Of a DNA stretch of 60,848 nucleotides, positions 33,544 to 42,230 are shown one piece after another. The first letter of the stretch is position 1, and the number at the start of each line of letters is the position of its first letter. Below the pieces are notes generated by a model. It saw only the letters and a program-made list of their open reading frames with translations, was not told where the DNA came from and did not search any database. The stretch is from Sphingomonas sp. Root720 (GTDB lineage: Bacteria; Pseudomonadota; Alphaproteobacteria; Sphingomonadales; Sphingomonadaceae), in assembly GCF_001428605.1 (NCBI RefSeq), contig NZ_LMID01000015.1, forward strand, positions 22,678 to 83,525, in the 5' to 3' direction. A program made the position numbers and the translations under genes.

Positions 33544-35358
33544 TCACCCCCGCGCCCGTGCCTCGACCAGCTGTTCGAGGATGGTCAGCGGCAGCGCGCC
33601 TTCGAGCAGGACCTGGTGGAACTGGCGGAGGTCGAACTTCGCGCCCTGGATCGCCTTCGCCTTCTCGCGCGCCTTGATCCAGCTCATATGGCCGACCTTG
33701 TAGCTGCACGCCTGGCCCGGCCAGACGCAGTAGCGATCGACCTCGCGCTGGGTGCGGGGCCGCGCGAAGCCGCTGGCGGCGACCATATAGTCGGTCGCCT
33801 GCTCGCGGCTCCACCGCTTGTAGTGGATGCCGGTGTCGGTGACGAGGCGGACCGCGCGGAACAGGAAGCTCTGGAGGAAGCCGACCCGGCCGATCGGGTC
33901 CCCGGCATAGACGCCCATCTCGTCGGCGAGCTGCTCGGCATAGAGCGCCCAGCCTTCGACATAGGCGCCGAACGGCGCGATCTTGCGCAGCATCGGCAGG
34001 TCCTTGGCCTCCTGGGCGAGGCTGATCTGCAGATGATGGCCGGGGGTACCTTCATGATAGGTGAGGCTGGGCAGGCCGTAGCGCGGCCAGTCCGCCGTAT
34101 CCTTGAGGTTGATATAGTAGATCGCCCCGCGCGAGCCGTCGAGCGCGGCCGAGTTGTAATAGCCGTTGGGGGCGCCGTCCTGGATGAAGGGCGGCACGCG
34201 CTTCACCTCGAGCGGCGCCTTGGGCAGCGTCGCGAAGGCCTGGGGCAGCTTCGCGTCCATCGCCTTCACCAGCCCGTTGATATAGTCGATCAGCTCGGCG
34301 CGGCCCGCGTCGGTGTTGGCGAAGAGCTGCTTCGGGTCGTTGTTGAGCGCGGTCAGCCGCTCGCCCACGCTGCCCTTGGTCATGCCCTGCGTCCTGAGGA
34401 TCGCGTCGATCTGGCCGCTGATCTCGGCGACCTGCTCGAGGCCCATCCTGTGGACCTCTTCGGGCGAGAGGGTCGTGGTCGTCGCGTTCATCAGCGCATC
34501 GGCATAATATTCGTCGCCCTTGGGCAGGCGCCAGCAGCCCGCGTCGTGCACGGCCGCCTTGCGCAGCCCGGCGACGAGCGCGATCTGGCGGTCGAGTGCG
34601 GGGAACACCTCGGCCGCGACGATCTTCCCCGCCTCGGCGCCCCAGTCGCCGGCAATGTTCTTCTCGCCGGTACGGCGGACGATCGATTCGACCAGGACCG
34701 TCCCGGCGGCGGGCTGGTCGCGCAGCGCCCGGAGCTGGCCAAGCGCGAGATCGAGGCAGAAATCGGGCGCGAAGACGCCGAAGCGGACATCGTCCTGCTG
34801 GAAGCGGGTGCTTTCGTCGAGCACGCGCGCGAATTCGTGCAGGCGGGCGAGATAGGCGTCCGCATCCGCCCTGGTCTCGATCACATGCTGCGAGTCGAGG
34901 AAGTCGGGGATGAAGGAATAGGGACCGCTGAGCTGGCTGATCGCATAGGGGGCAAAATAGCCCCCGGTGCTGCCATAGGAATATTTGGCGCCGCCCTTGG
35001 TGCGTTGATCGTACATGTAGACAACGACGTCGTAGTTGAGCTGCGCGCCGGGCGACATCGCGGCGCGGTCGAGCTTGCGGAGGGCGGCGAGCGACAGCTT
35101 GTCCTCGGCCAGCGACCTGGCTTGGTCGGCCTTGGTATAGATGTCGAGCCGGGTCTTGCGCGCAGCATGCTCGCCCTTGTCGAGGCCGAGGCTGGTGGCG
35201 GTTTCGGGGCTGCGGTCGATCTGCTTGCGGAACAGGTCCTCGACCATGGCGGCGAGTTGCCGGTCGGCGGGGTTTCCGGCGGCGGCCTGGGCCAGCCGGG
35301 GCATCATCCCGACGAGCAGGGCGAGACCGGCCCAGCCGATGAATTGACGTCTATCCAT
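33544..35358 (-). CDS. DUF885 family metallopeptidase-like exported protein
   Basis: A 604-residue protein of the DUF885 family. It has a Tat-like signal (DRRQFIGWAGLALLVGMMPRLAQA), a largely helical body and the zinc-binding motif YHEGTPGHHLQI at about residue 445, with the downstream EGWALYAEQLADEMG block supplying a further Glu ligand. Family members resemble thermolysin/neurolysin-clan peptidases and probably hydrolyse peptides in the periplasm; substrate unknown. An 8-bp inverted repeat at 35421-35444 upstream could be an operator. Confidence 0.88.
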   Translation of the reverse strand: MDRRQFIGWAGLALLVGMMPRLAQAAAGNPADRQLAAMVEDLFRKQIDRSPETATSLGLDKGEHAARKTRLDIYTKADQARSLAEDKLSLAALRKLDRAAMSPGAQLNYDVVVYMYDQRTKGGAKYSYGSTGGYFAPYAISQLSGPYSFIPDFLDSQHVIETRADADAYLARLHEFARVLDESTRFQQDDVRFGVFAPDFCLDLALGQLRALRDQPAAGTVLVESIVRRTGEKNIAGDWGAEAGKIVAAEVFPALDRQIALVAGLRKAAVHDAGCWRLPKGDEYYADALMNATTTTLSPEEVHRMGLEQVAEISGQIDAILRTQGMTKGSVGERLTALNNDPKQLFANTDAGRAELIDYINGLVKAMDAKLPQAFATLPKAPLEVKRVPPFIQDGAPNGYYNSAALDGSRGAIYYINLKDTADWPRYGLPSLTYHEGTPGHHLQISLAQEAKDLPMLRKIAPFGAYVEGWALYAEQLADEMGVYAGDPIGRVGFLQSFLFRAVRLVTDTGIHYKRWSREQATDYMVAASGFARPRTQREVDRYCVWPGQACSYKVGHMSWIKAREKAKAIQGAKFDLRQFHQVLLEGALPLTILEQLVEARARG

Positions 35359-35420
35359 GAAATGCTTCTCCCGGAGCGGGTTATGCGCGGGAGACTATCG
35401 GGGGATTCTGCAGAGGCAAG

Positions 35421-35444
35421 ACTGTATTAGCTGCAAAATACAGT
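35421..35444. promoter_or_regulatory. Inverted repeat, candidate operator of the DUF885 gene
   Basis: ACTGTATT (35421-35428) and AATACAGT (35437-35444) are perfect inverted repeats separated by eight bases, 63 bases before the DUF885 start. The A+T-rich symmetric half-sites look like a repressor site rather than a terminator, since no T-run follows. No regulator gene is adjacent. Confidence 0.4.
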
Positions 35445-35456
35445 TGTTCGTTGTGC

Positions 35457-35661
35457 CTCAAGCGCCGGCGGTCGCATCCGCGACCTTGGCTGTCCTCGCA
35501 TAAGCTCGGGCGGCCGTTCGGCCTTGCGGGGCGCTGACGCGTCCCGTACCGCCGCAAGAGTTGATCGTCGGAGCCCGCAAGGGCTCCGCGAGCGCGAAGG
35601 CGCGCCCGAGCTTATGCGAGGAAGCCAAGCAGGACGGATGTCCTGCGCCCGGCATCTGAGG
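35457..35661. repeat. Large intergenic palindrome, family C copy 1
   Basis: Long imperfect inverted repeat. The left arm contains TTGGCTGTCCTCGCATAAGC and the right arm the complementary GCTTATGCGAGGAAGCCAAG, enclosing ~100 bases with smaller hairpins. Further copies start at 44114 and at 60801. Confidence 0.82.
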
Positions 35662-35663
35662 GC

Positions 35664-35706
35664 AAAATCAAAGGAAGTGGGGAGCTTCTGTTGCCCGGTG
35701 CTCCCC
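35664..35706 (-). terminator. Terminator of the tmRNA transcript
   Basis: On the minus strand GGGGAGC (35700-35706) pairs with GCTCCCC (35679-35685), followed by a T-rich stretch (CTTCCTTTGATTTTG). The loop includes one copy of an 18-base direct repeat also found at 35722-35739. Confidence 0.65.
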
Positions 35707-35756
35707 GTACCGCTGGATTCCGCTTCTGTTGCCCGGTGCGGACCGAACCGCGCTAA

Positions 35757-36016
35757 GCCTAAGTAACTTTGTCCGTGAGGACTAGGTTACGCGGCGATCG
35801 CGAGTGCTTCGTTATCGTTAGCACTTGTGAGTTTGAACGGTTTTACGGCTCATTCAGGCCGGGCAAAAACATCGCCTTTGAATACACGTCGATCCTAGTT
35901 CGGCCCCGTCATGAAGTCCGAAAACCGGGCTTCGTGGTGGAGCCGCCGGGTACCGCCCCCGGGTCCGCTGCATCTATTTCGCGACATCATTTATCACCAT
36001 AGCCGGGCAAGCCCGG
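35757..36016 (-). ncRNA. ssrA: Circularly permuted two-piece tmRNA (alphaproteobacterial ssrA)
   Basis: The acceptor piece comes first (about 36016-35935): hairpin GCCGGGC-TT-GCCCGGC, T-arm CCGGG/CCCGG and the end GGCTCCA-CCA. A 27-base intervening segment (35934-35908) is followed by the coding piece from 35907, starting GGGGCCGAACTAGGATCGAC like other tmRNAs; GGGGCC pairs with GGCTCC to rebuild the acceptor stem. The tag frame from 35822 reads A-N-D-N-E-A-L-A-I-A-A and then stops. A hairpin at 35757-35785 ends the coding piece. Exact 5' and 3' ends are estimates. It rescues stalled ribosomes. Confidence 0.93.
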
Positions 36017-36023
36017 CACGACC

Positions 36024-36052
36024 GATATAGGGGCGTGCGCAGCGGATTTGAA
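36024..36052 (-). promoter_or_regulatory. Promoter of ssrA
   Basis: Minus strand TTCAAA (-35, 36047-36052), 17 bases, TATATC (-10, 36024-36029). Initiation would fall about where the acceptor RNA begins (near 36016). Confidence 0.55.
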
Positions 36053-36099
36053 GAGGGATAGTCGTCCCTCGACGCATGAGGCCGGTCGAGGCCGGCCCG

Positions 36100-36537
36100 T
36101 CAGCCCTTCTTCTTCAGCTCGGCCAGTATCTCGCGCAGCAGGACGACATCCTCGGGCGGGGCCGCGGGCGCCGCCGGCTTGGCCTGCTCCGCCCGGTTCA
36201 GCCGCTGCACGAAACGGACCAGCAGGAACACCACGAAGGCGATGATCAGGAAATTAACCGCGACGGTGACGAACTGTCCGAAGCCGATCAGCGGAACCCC
36301 CGCCTTCTTCAGGTCCGCATAGCTGGTGACCGATCCGGCAAAGTCGGCGGGGATCGCGCCGAGCCGGACGAAATGGCTCGAAAAGTCGAGCCCGCCGGTG
36401 AGATACCCGATCACCGGCATGATGATGTCGTCGGTCAGCGACGACACGATCTTCCCGAAGGCGGCGCCGATGATCACCGCGACGGCGAGATCGACGACAT
36501 TGCCCTTGTTGATGAAGGCCTTGAAATCCTGAAACAT
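36100..36537 (-). CDS. mscL: Large-conductance mechanosensitive channel MscL
   Basis: A 145-residue channel subunit with the MscL pattern: amphipathic N-terminal helix ([19 protein letters not shown]), first pore helix ([23 protein letters not shown] shown in part), a periplasmic loop, second helix ([19 protein letters not shown]) and a charged C-terminal helix ([13 protein letters not shown]). It releases solutes on hypo-osmotic shock. The ATG at 36537 fits the family N-terminus; an ATG at 36552 would add five residues. It lies just upstream of the lemA operon on the opposite strand. Confidence 0.95.
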   Translation of the reverse strand: MFQDFKAFINKGNVVDLAVAVIIGAAFGKIVSSLTDDIIMPVIGYLTGGLDFSSHFVRLGAIPADFAGSVTSYADLKKAGVPLIGFGQFVTVAVNFLIIAFVVFLLVRFVQRLNRAEQAKPAAPAAPPEDVVLLREILAELKKKG

Positions 36538-36672
36538 CCCGGGGTTCCCCATATGCTTGGTCGTGGCGCGATCATCGCGTCCATGCAATAAAGGTCAAGC
36601 GGGCCATTGAAGTTCGTTACGCCTCGCTTAGCTAGTCCGCTAATACAGTCGATATCAGGGAAAGATCCGCAG

Positions 36673-37266
36673 ATGACCATCGACCGCCGCTTTTCCGTCG
36701 CCCTCCTGGCTCCCGTCGCCGCAATCGCGGTCACCGGGTGCGGCATCAACAGCGTGCCGACCGCGCAGGAGGAGGCCAAGGCGAAATGGGCCGACGTCCA
36801 GACCCAGTATCAGCGCCGCGCCGACCTGATCCCCAACCTGGTCAACACGGTGAAGGGCTATGCCGCGCAGGAGAAGACCGTCCTGACCGACGTCACCAAC
36901 GCCCGCGCCCGCGCGACGGGCATCCAGCTGTCGGGCGACGACCTGCAGGACCCGGCCAAGGTCAAGGCCTTCGCCGACGCGCAGGCCCAGCTCAGCGGAT
37001 CGCTCGGACGGCTGCTCGCGGTTTCCGAAAACTATCCCGAGCTGAAGTCGAGCGAGCAGTTCCTCGCGCTCCAGAGCCAGATCGAGGGCACCGAGAACCG
37101 CATCGCCATCGCGCGGCGCGACTATAACGAGTCGGTGCGCGCCTATAATGTGCTGATCCGCACCTTCCCGACCGCGATCGGCGCCAAGGTCTTCCACGGC
37201 GCCCAGCCGATGCAGCCGTTCGAGGCCAGCGCGGGATCCGACAAGGCGCCGACGGTGAATTTCTGA
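36673..37266 (+). CDS. lemA: LemA family lipoprotein
   Basis: A 197-residue LemA-family protein with a lipobox (AVTGC, Cys at residue 24) and the conserved helical core: QTQYQRRADLIPNLVNTVKGYA, ENYPELKSSEQFLALQSQIEGTENRIAIARRDYN (quoted in part) and NVLIRTFPTAIGA. The function of LemA proteins is not settled; they commonly sit with TPM-domain proteins, as here. It starts a four-gene plus-strand run with two TPM genes and a NUDIX gene. Confidence 0.9.
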   Translation: MTIDRRFSVALLAPVAAIAVTGCGINSVPTAQEEAKAKWADVQTQYQRRADLIPNLVNTVKGYAAQEKTVLTDVTNARARATGIQLSGDDLQDPAKVKAFADAQAQLSGSLGRLLAVSENYPELKSSEQFLALQSQIEGTENRIAIARRDYNESVRAYNVLIRTFPTAIGAKVFHGAQPMQPFEASAGSDKAPTVNF

Positions 37267-37277
37267 GGATAAGAACC

Positions 37278-38117
37278 GTGGCGAACGCAGCGATGAGCCC
37301 CCGCCCCCTGGCAGGGAGGGGGATATCGGGGTTGTGGCCCCTCGTGCTCGCGGCATTCGTCCTGCTGCTCGCCGTCCCGGCCTTCGCGCAGAACTTCCCG
37401 CCGTTGACCGGCCGGGTGGTCGACAATGCCAGCCTGCTCTCCCCCGAGCAGCGGGCCGCGCTCGAGGCCAAGCTGACCCAGCTCGAACGGCAGAGCGGCC
37501 GCCAGATGGTCGTCGCGACGGTCCCCAGCCTCGAGGACCAACCGATCGAGGATTATGGCTACAAGCTCGGCCGCGCCTGGGGGCTGGGCGACAAGAAGGC
37601 CAATGACGGGCTGCTGCTGCTCGTCGCCCCGAACGAGCGCAAAGTGCGGATCGAGGTGGGTTACGGGCTCGAGCCGATCGTCACCGACGCGCTGTCGAGC
37701 GTGATCATCAACCGCCAGATCCTGCCGCATTTCAAGCAGGGCGACATGGCGGGCGGCATCGCCGCGGGCGCCGACGCGCTCGTCCAGCTCCTGCAGCTCC
37801 CGCCCGACCAGGCCGAGGCGCAGGCGCAGAAGATCGTCGCGAACGACCGCGAGCAGCGCGAGGGCGGCTTTCCGATCGCGCTGATCTTCTGGATCGTCGT
37901 CATCCTGTTCATCGCCGGATCGAGCATCGCCAGCCGCTTCGGCGGCGGCCGGCGCTATCGCGGCGGCGGCGGGCCGATCGTCCTCTGGGGTCCCGGCTGG
38001 GGCGGCGGCGGGGGCGGCGGCGACCATTGGGGCGGCGGCTGGGGCGGCGGCGGCGGCGGCGGCTTCTCGGGCGGCGGCGGGTCGTTCGGCGGCGGCGGAT
38101 CGTCGGGGAGCTGGTGA
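37278..38117 (+). CDS. TPM-domain membrane protein (YgcG-like)
   Basis: A 279-residue protein with a signal peptide (LVLAAFVLLLAVPAFAQ), an extracytoplasmic TPM/Psb32 domain (GRVVDNASLLSPEQRAALE, then DYGYKLGRAWGLGDKKANDG), a membrane span (ALIFWIVVILFIAGS) and a glycine-rich tail of repeated GGG blocks. GTG 37278 is the annotated start; ATG 37293 is an alternative. Proteins of this kind are often co-encoded with LemA and may serve photosystem-independent membrane maintenance. Its stop overlaps the next start (TGATG). Confidence 0.87.
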   Translation: MANAAMSPRPLAGRGISGLWPLVLAAFVLLLAVPAFAQNFPPLTGRVVDNASLLSPEQRAALEAKLTQLERQSGRQMVVATVPSLEDQPIEDYGYKLGRAWGLGDKKANDGLLLLVAPNERKVRIEVGYGLEPIVTDALSSVIINRQILPHFKQGDMAGGIAAGADALVQLLQLPPDQAEAQAQKIVANDREQREGGFPIALIFWIVVILFIAGSSIASRFGGGRRYRGGGGPIVLWGPGWGGGGGGGDHWGGGWGGGGGGGFSGGGGSFGGGGSSGSW

Positions 38118-38797
38118 TGGCGCGGACCCCGAGGATCGACGAAGCCGACGTGGCCCGCGTGACCGACGCGGTCACCGCCGCCGAGGCGCGCTCCGACGCC
38201 GAGATCGCGACGATCGTCGCCGAGCGCTCGGACAATTACAACGACGTGCCGCTGATCTGGGCGGCGCTGGTCGCGCTGCTCGCGCTCGCGGTCTACGCGG
38301 CCTTTCCCGATGGCTATATCGGCCTGCTCGATCGCTTTACCGGCGGCTGGCACGCCTGGACGATGCGCGAGTGGATGACCGTGCTGGTCTTCGCGACGGC
38401 GATCAAGTTCCTGGCGACCCGCTATATCGTCGGCTGGTGGCCGCTGCGGATGGCCTTCACCCCCGGCCGGACCAAGACCCGGCGGGTGCGCGCGCGGGCC
38501 GTGGCGCTGTTCAAGGCGTCGACCGAGAACCGCACCGCGAGCCGCACCGGCGTGCTCGTCTACCTGTCGCTCGACGAGCACCGCGCCGAGATCGTCGCCG
38601 ATAGCGCGATCGTCGCCAGGGTCTCCCCCGATGCCTGGGGCGCGGCGATGGCGCTGCTGATCGACGGCTGCAAGGCCGGCCGGCCCGCCGACGGCATGGT
38701 CGCCGCGGTCGGCGCGATCGGCGACGTGCTGGCCGAGCATTTCCCGCGCACCGGGACCGACCCCGACGAGATGCCCAACCGGATGATCCGCCTGTGA
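38117..38797 (+). CDS. Second TPM-domain membrane protein
   Basis: A 226-residue protein with a split TPM domain: an N-terminal part (ADVARVTDAVTAAEARSDAEI), two membrane spans (about residues 47-62 and 90-108), and a C-terminal part with TGVLVYLSLDEHRAEIVAD. In E. coli-type numbering this is the YgcG-partner form found beside LemA and a first TPM protein. It overlaps its upstream neighbour by one base and the NUDIX gene by four bases, so translation is coupled. Confidence 0.8.
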   Translation: MARTPRIDEADVARVTDAVTAAEARSDAEIATIVAERSDNYNDVPLIWAALVALLALAVYAAFPDGYIGLLDRFTGGWHAWTMREWMTVLVFATAIKFLATRYIVGWWPLRMAFTPGRTKTRRVRARAVALFKASTENRTASRTGVLVYLSLDEHRAEIVADSAIVARVSPDAWGAAMALLIDGCKAGRPADGMVAAVGAIGDVLAEHFPRTGTDPDEMPNRMIRL

Positions 38798-39324
38798 GCG
38801 ATCCGGCCGAAAGCCCTGTCGAGCTGATGTGGCAGGGCCGTTTCATAGCGGCCAAGCGCGAGGGAAAATGGGAATATGTCGGCCGCGCGCGCAACATCCG
38901 CGCCGCGGTGATCCTCGCGGTAGACGACGGCCACGTCATCCTGGTCGAGCAATATCGCGTGCCGCTGAAGCGCTACTGCATCGAGCTGCCGGCCGGCCTG
39001 ATCGGCGACGAGACCGAGGGCGAGGCGGTCGAGCTCGCCGCGGCACGCGAGCTGGAGGAGGAAACCGGCTACCGCGCCGCGCGGATCGACGATCTCGGCG
39101 AGTTCTCCTCCTCGCCCGGCATGGTGTCGGAGACCTTCACCCTGGTCCGCGCGACCGGGCTGGAGAAGGTGCATGACGGCGGCGGGGTCGAAGGCGAGGA
39201 TATCATCGTCCACCGGGTGCCGCTCGACGGGGTGACCGAGTTCGTCGCGGAGCAGCGGGCGCTCGGCAAGATGATCGACGTCAGGGTGCTGCTGCTGCTG
39301 GCGGGGGATATCCTCAACCCCTGA
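38794..39324 (+). CDS. NUDIX hydrolase (ADP-ribose pyrophosphatase-like)
   Basis: A 176-residue protein with a complete NUDIX box: G-x5-E-x7-REUxEExGU read as GDETEGE, then AVELAAA, then RELEEETGY at about residues 74-96. The context (ILVEQYRVPLKRYCIELPAG) matches the ADP-ribose/nucleoside-diphosphate-sugar group. It probably hydrolyses ADP-ribose or a related compound. GTG start at 38794 overlapping the previous stop (GTGA). Confidence 0.88.
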   Translation: MSDPAESPVELMWQGRFIAAKREGKWEYVGRARNIRAAVILAVDDGHVILVEQYRVPLKRYCIELPAGLIGDETEGEAVELAAARELEEETGYRAARIDDLGEFSSSPGMVSETFTLVRATGLEKVHDGGGVEGEDIIVHRVPLDGVTEFVAEQRALGKMIDVRVLLLLAGDILNP

Positions 39325-39326
39325 CC

Positions 39327-39363
39327 GTCATGCCGGCGAGACCCCAGCCTTCGCTGGGGTGAC
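39327..39363. repeat. Palindromic repeat, family B copy 2
   Basis: Short form: GTCATGCCGGCGAGACCCCAGC followed by CTTCGCTGGGGTGAC (read in two parts). It lies between the convergent NUDIX and NDUFS4-like genes, where it may serve as a bidirectional terminator. Confidence 0.75.
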
Positions 39364-39388
39364 GCGATGGGACGAGGGTGCGCCGGGA

Positions 39389-39688
39389 TCAGAGGTTGAT
39401 CGGGCCGACCATGAAATTGTCGGCATAGGCCTGGAGCTTGAGCTTCTTCTCCGGACCCGCGACGACATGGGCGGTCAGGCCCGCGCTCTCGGCATAGGCC
39501 TTGGCGGCTTCCAGGGTCGGGAAGGTCAGCCTGACCTGGTCGCGCGTGTCGCCCGAGCCGGCCCAGCCGGTCAGCGGATCGGGGCGCTTCGCCTCGGTCG
39601 GTTCATGCTCGAGCACCCAGCTGCCGGTCCGCGCGCGGCCCGACTGCATCGCATTCTTGATCTGCTGATAGATACGCGCATGCGCCAT
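39389..39688 (-). CDS. NDUFS4-like complex I accessory subunit (ETC complex I subunit)
   Basis: A 99-residue protein of the ETC_C1_NDUFS4 family: ARIYQQIKNAMQSGRA, GSWVLEHEP, DPLTGWAGSGDT and a VRLTFPTLEAAKAYAE block. The mitochondrial orthologue is the 18-kDa accessory subunit of NADH dehydrogenase, and alphaproteobacteria share it. The ATG at 39688 begins the homology. It is monocistronic here, far from any nuo genes in this window. Confidence 0.9.
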   Translation of the reverse strand: MAHARIYQQIKNAMQSGRARTGSWVLEHEPTEAKRPDPLTGWAGSGDTRDQVRLTFPTLEAAKAYAESAGLTAHVVAGPEKKLKLQAYADNFMVGPINL

Positions 39689-39773
39689 GATGACTGTCCC
39701 GGAGGCTGAACTTCGCGTTTCGCCATGCCGCAGCGCGGCGACGGTCGTCAAGGCCGCAGCGCGGGAGCCGTCG

Positions 39774-42230
39774 TCAGGAACGCTGCATCGCCTTCTTGGT
39801 CCGCAAGGTCGGGTCGGCCGCCGCCGGATCGTCGGGCCAGGGGTGGCGCGGGTAGCGGCCGCGCATTTCCTTGGCGACGGCGGACCAGCTTCCCTTCCAG
39901 AAGCCGGGCAGGTCCCTGGTGGTCTGGATCGGCCGGCCGGCGGGCGAGGTCAGCCGCAGCGTCAGCGGCACCCGCCCGCCCGCGACCATCGGGTGCACCG
40001 CGAGGCCGAACAGCGCCTGCGGCCGCACATCGACCGCCGGGCCGCCCTCGGCCGCATAGTCGATCGGGTGGCGGCTGCCCGCCGGCGACTGGAGATGCTC
40101 GGGGGCGAGCCGGTCGAGCTCCTGCCGCCCGTCCCAGCCGAGCAGGCCGTAGAGCGCATTGGAGAGGTCGGCCGACGAGATGTCCGACAGGCGGCGCTTG
40201 CCCTCGACCAGCGGCGCGAACCAGTCGTCGAGGGTCAGCATCAGCGTGGCGTCCGACAGGTCGGGCAGATCGCCATGGCCGGCGGCGAAGGCGGCGCGGG
40301 CGCGCAGGGCCGCGACCCCGTCGGGCCAGGCGAGCAGCCCGAAGCCGCGCGTGCGGACGGCATCGATCAGCGCCGCGCCGATCATCGCCGGGGAGGCGGT
40401 CTCGTCGCGGCCCGAGGCGAGCACGATCGCGCCCAGCCGCCGTTCGCGCCGCGCCTCGACCGCGCCGGTCGCCGGATCGAAGCGGGCGGTGCGGCGGATC
40501 TCGACCTGGTCGGCGAACAACCTTTCGACCTCGTCGAAGGCGATCGGCGCCGCCGACAGGATGCGTGCGCCCGAGGCGGCGCCCTGGATCTCGGCGACCG
40601 CGAGCCATTCGTTGCGCGCCAGCGGCGAGGCCGGATCGAGCCGGAAGCCGCGGCCGCCGCGCGAGATCCAGTCCTCGCCCGAGGCCGAGCGCCGCCGCGC
40701 CACCCGGTCGGGATAGGCGAGCGCGACGCAGTCGGCGATCATCGCATCGTCGCGGCCGCCCCTGCCCGCCAGCCGCGTCCAGCGCGCGGCCAGCTGGCGC
40801 GCGCCCTCGGCCCGCTTGCCGCGCTCGCCGCGCCAGCGCCGCAGCCGCAGTTCGAGGTCGGCGTCCGATCCGCCGAGCCCACGCTCGGACAGCAGCACCG
40901 CCACCTCGGCCGCCGTCTCGGCGAAGCCGCCCTCGGCGGCGCGGATCAGCATATGGCCGAGGCGCGGCGGCAGCGGCAGCGCGGCGATCGCGCGGCCATG
41001 CGCGGTCGGACGCCCGTCGGCGTCGACCGCGTCGAGCCGCGCCAGACGCTGCCGCGCCTCGCCGATCGCGGCCTCGGGCGGCGGATCGAGCCAGCGCAGG
41101 CTGCCCGGATCGGCGACGCCCCACAGCGCGCAATCGAGCGTCAGCGCCGACAGGTCGGTCTCCAATATCTCGGGCGGGTCATATCGGGGCAGGCCGGCGG
41201 TCGCCGCCGCCTCCCACAGCCGGTAGACGATGCCGGGCTGCTGGCGCCCCGCGCGGCCGGCGCGCTGGGTGGCCGCCGCCTGGCTGGCCCGTTCGGTGAC
41301 GAGCCGGGTCATCCCCGCCGCGCGATCGTAGCGCGGCCGGCGCGCGAGCCCCGAATCGACGACGATGCGCAGGCCGTCGATGGTGATGCTGGTCTCGGCG
41401 ATCGCGGTGGCGAGGACCAGCTTGCGCTTGCCCGGCGGCGCGGGCGCGATCGCGGCGCGCTGCTCGGCCGGTTCGAGCGATCCGTGCAGCCGGTGCAGCA
41501 CGACGTCGGCGGGCAGGCCGTCTTCCAGGCGCTCGGCGGTCCGCTCGATCTCGGCGACCCCAGGCAGGAAGGCGAGCAGGCTGCCGCCCTCCTCGGCCAG
41601 CGCGCGGCGGATCGTCGCGGCCATGTCGTCCTCGATCCGCTTCTCGGCCGAGCGCGGGGCATGGCGGATCTCGATCGGGAAGCCGCGCCCCTCGCTCTCG
41701 ACCAGCGGCGCGCCCCCATCGGCTTCGGTGGCCATCAGCGCGGCGAAGCGGCCGCCGTCGAGCGTCGCCGACATGGCGACGAGGCGCAGATCGGGCCGCA
41801 GCGCCGCCTGCGCGTCGAGCGCGAGCGCGAGGCCGAAATCGCTGTCGAGGCTGCGCTCGTGCACCTCGTCGAACAGCACCGCCGAGACGCCGGGCAGCTC
41901 GGGATCGGCCTGGATGCGGTTGACGAAGATCCCCTCGGTCACGACGAGGATGCGGGTCTGCGGCGACTGGCGCGTGTCGAGCCGGGTCGCATAGCCGATC
42001 GTCCGGCCGACCGGCTCGCCCGCCAGCTCGGCCATCCGCTCGGCGGCGGCGCGCGCGGCGAGGCGGCGGGGCGACAGCAGCAATATCTGCCCCGCGCACC
42101 AGGGCTGCCCGAGCAGCGCGGGCGCCACCGCCGTGGTCTTGCCCGCGCCCGGCGGCGCGACGAGCACGGCGTTGGGCGCCTCGCGAAGCGCGGCGATCAG
42201 ATCGGGCAGGACGGCATCGATCGGCAGCAT
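39774..42230 (-). CDS. hrpB: ATP-dependent RNA helicase HrpB
   Basis: An 818-residue DExH helicase. Motif I is LVAPPGAGKTT (residues 23-33), motif II DEVH in LFDEVHERSLD, motif III SATL in MSATLDGGRF, and motif VI QRAGRAGR. The helicase-associated domain and the C-terminal HrpB domain (QELDRLAPEHLQSPAGSR) follow. The length matches the family. The cellular substrate of HrpB is not well defined. ATG at 42230. Upstream lies a block of family B repeats. Confidence 0.95.
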   Translation of the reverse strand: MLPIDAVLPDLIAALREAPNAVLVAPPGAGKTTAVAPALLGQPWCAGQILLLSPRRLAARAAAERMAELAGEPVGRTIGYATRLDTRQSPQTRILVVTEGIFVNRIQADPELPGVSAVLFDEVHERSLDSDFGLALALDAQAALRPDLRLVAMSATLDGGRFAALMATEADGGAPLVESEGRGFPIEIRHAPRSAEKRIEDDMAATIRRALAEEGGSLLAFLPGVAEIERTAERLEDGLPADVVLHRLHGSLEPAEQRAAIAPAPPGKRKLVLATAIAETSITIDGLRIVVDSGLARRPRYDRAAGMTRLVTERASQAAATQRAGRAGRQQPGIVYRLWEAAATAGLPRYDPPEILETDLSALTLDCALWGVADPGSLRWLDPPPEAAIGEARQRLARLDAVDADGRPTAHGRAIAALPLPPRLGHMLIRAAEGGFAETAAEVAVLLSERGLGGSDADLELRLRRWRGERGKRAEGARQLAARWTRLAGRGGRDDAMIADCVALAYPDRVARRRSASGEDWISRGGRGFRLDPASPLARNEWLAVAEIQGAASGARILSAAPIAFDEVERLFADQVEIRRTARFDPATGAVEARRERRLGAIVLASGRDETASPAMIGAALIDAVRTRGFGLLAWPDGVAALRARAAFAAGHGDLPDLSDATLMLTLDDWFAPLVEGKRRLSDISSADLSNALYGLLGWDGRQELDRLAPEHLQSPAGSRHPIDYAAEGGPAVDVRPQALFGLAVHPMVAGGRVPLTLRLTSPAGRPIQTTRDLPGFWKGSWSAVAKEMRGRYPRHPWPDDPAAADPTLRTKKAMQRS

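Noticed and set aside
33500-33545. C-rich short tandem tract as a regulatory switch
   Set aside because: It lies downstream of the DUF885 stop codon and beyond the repeat elements, so no promoter effect is apparent; too short to interpret.
35769-36002. Small plus-strand open frame over the tmRNA
   Set aside because: The minus strand carries a complete permuted tmRNA with promoter and tag frame; the open frame has no homology signal or binding site.
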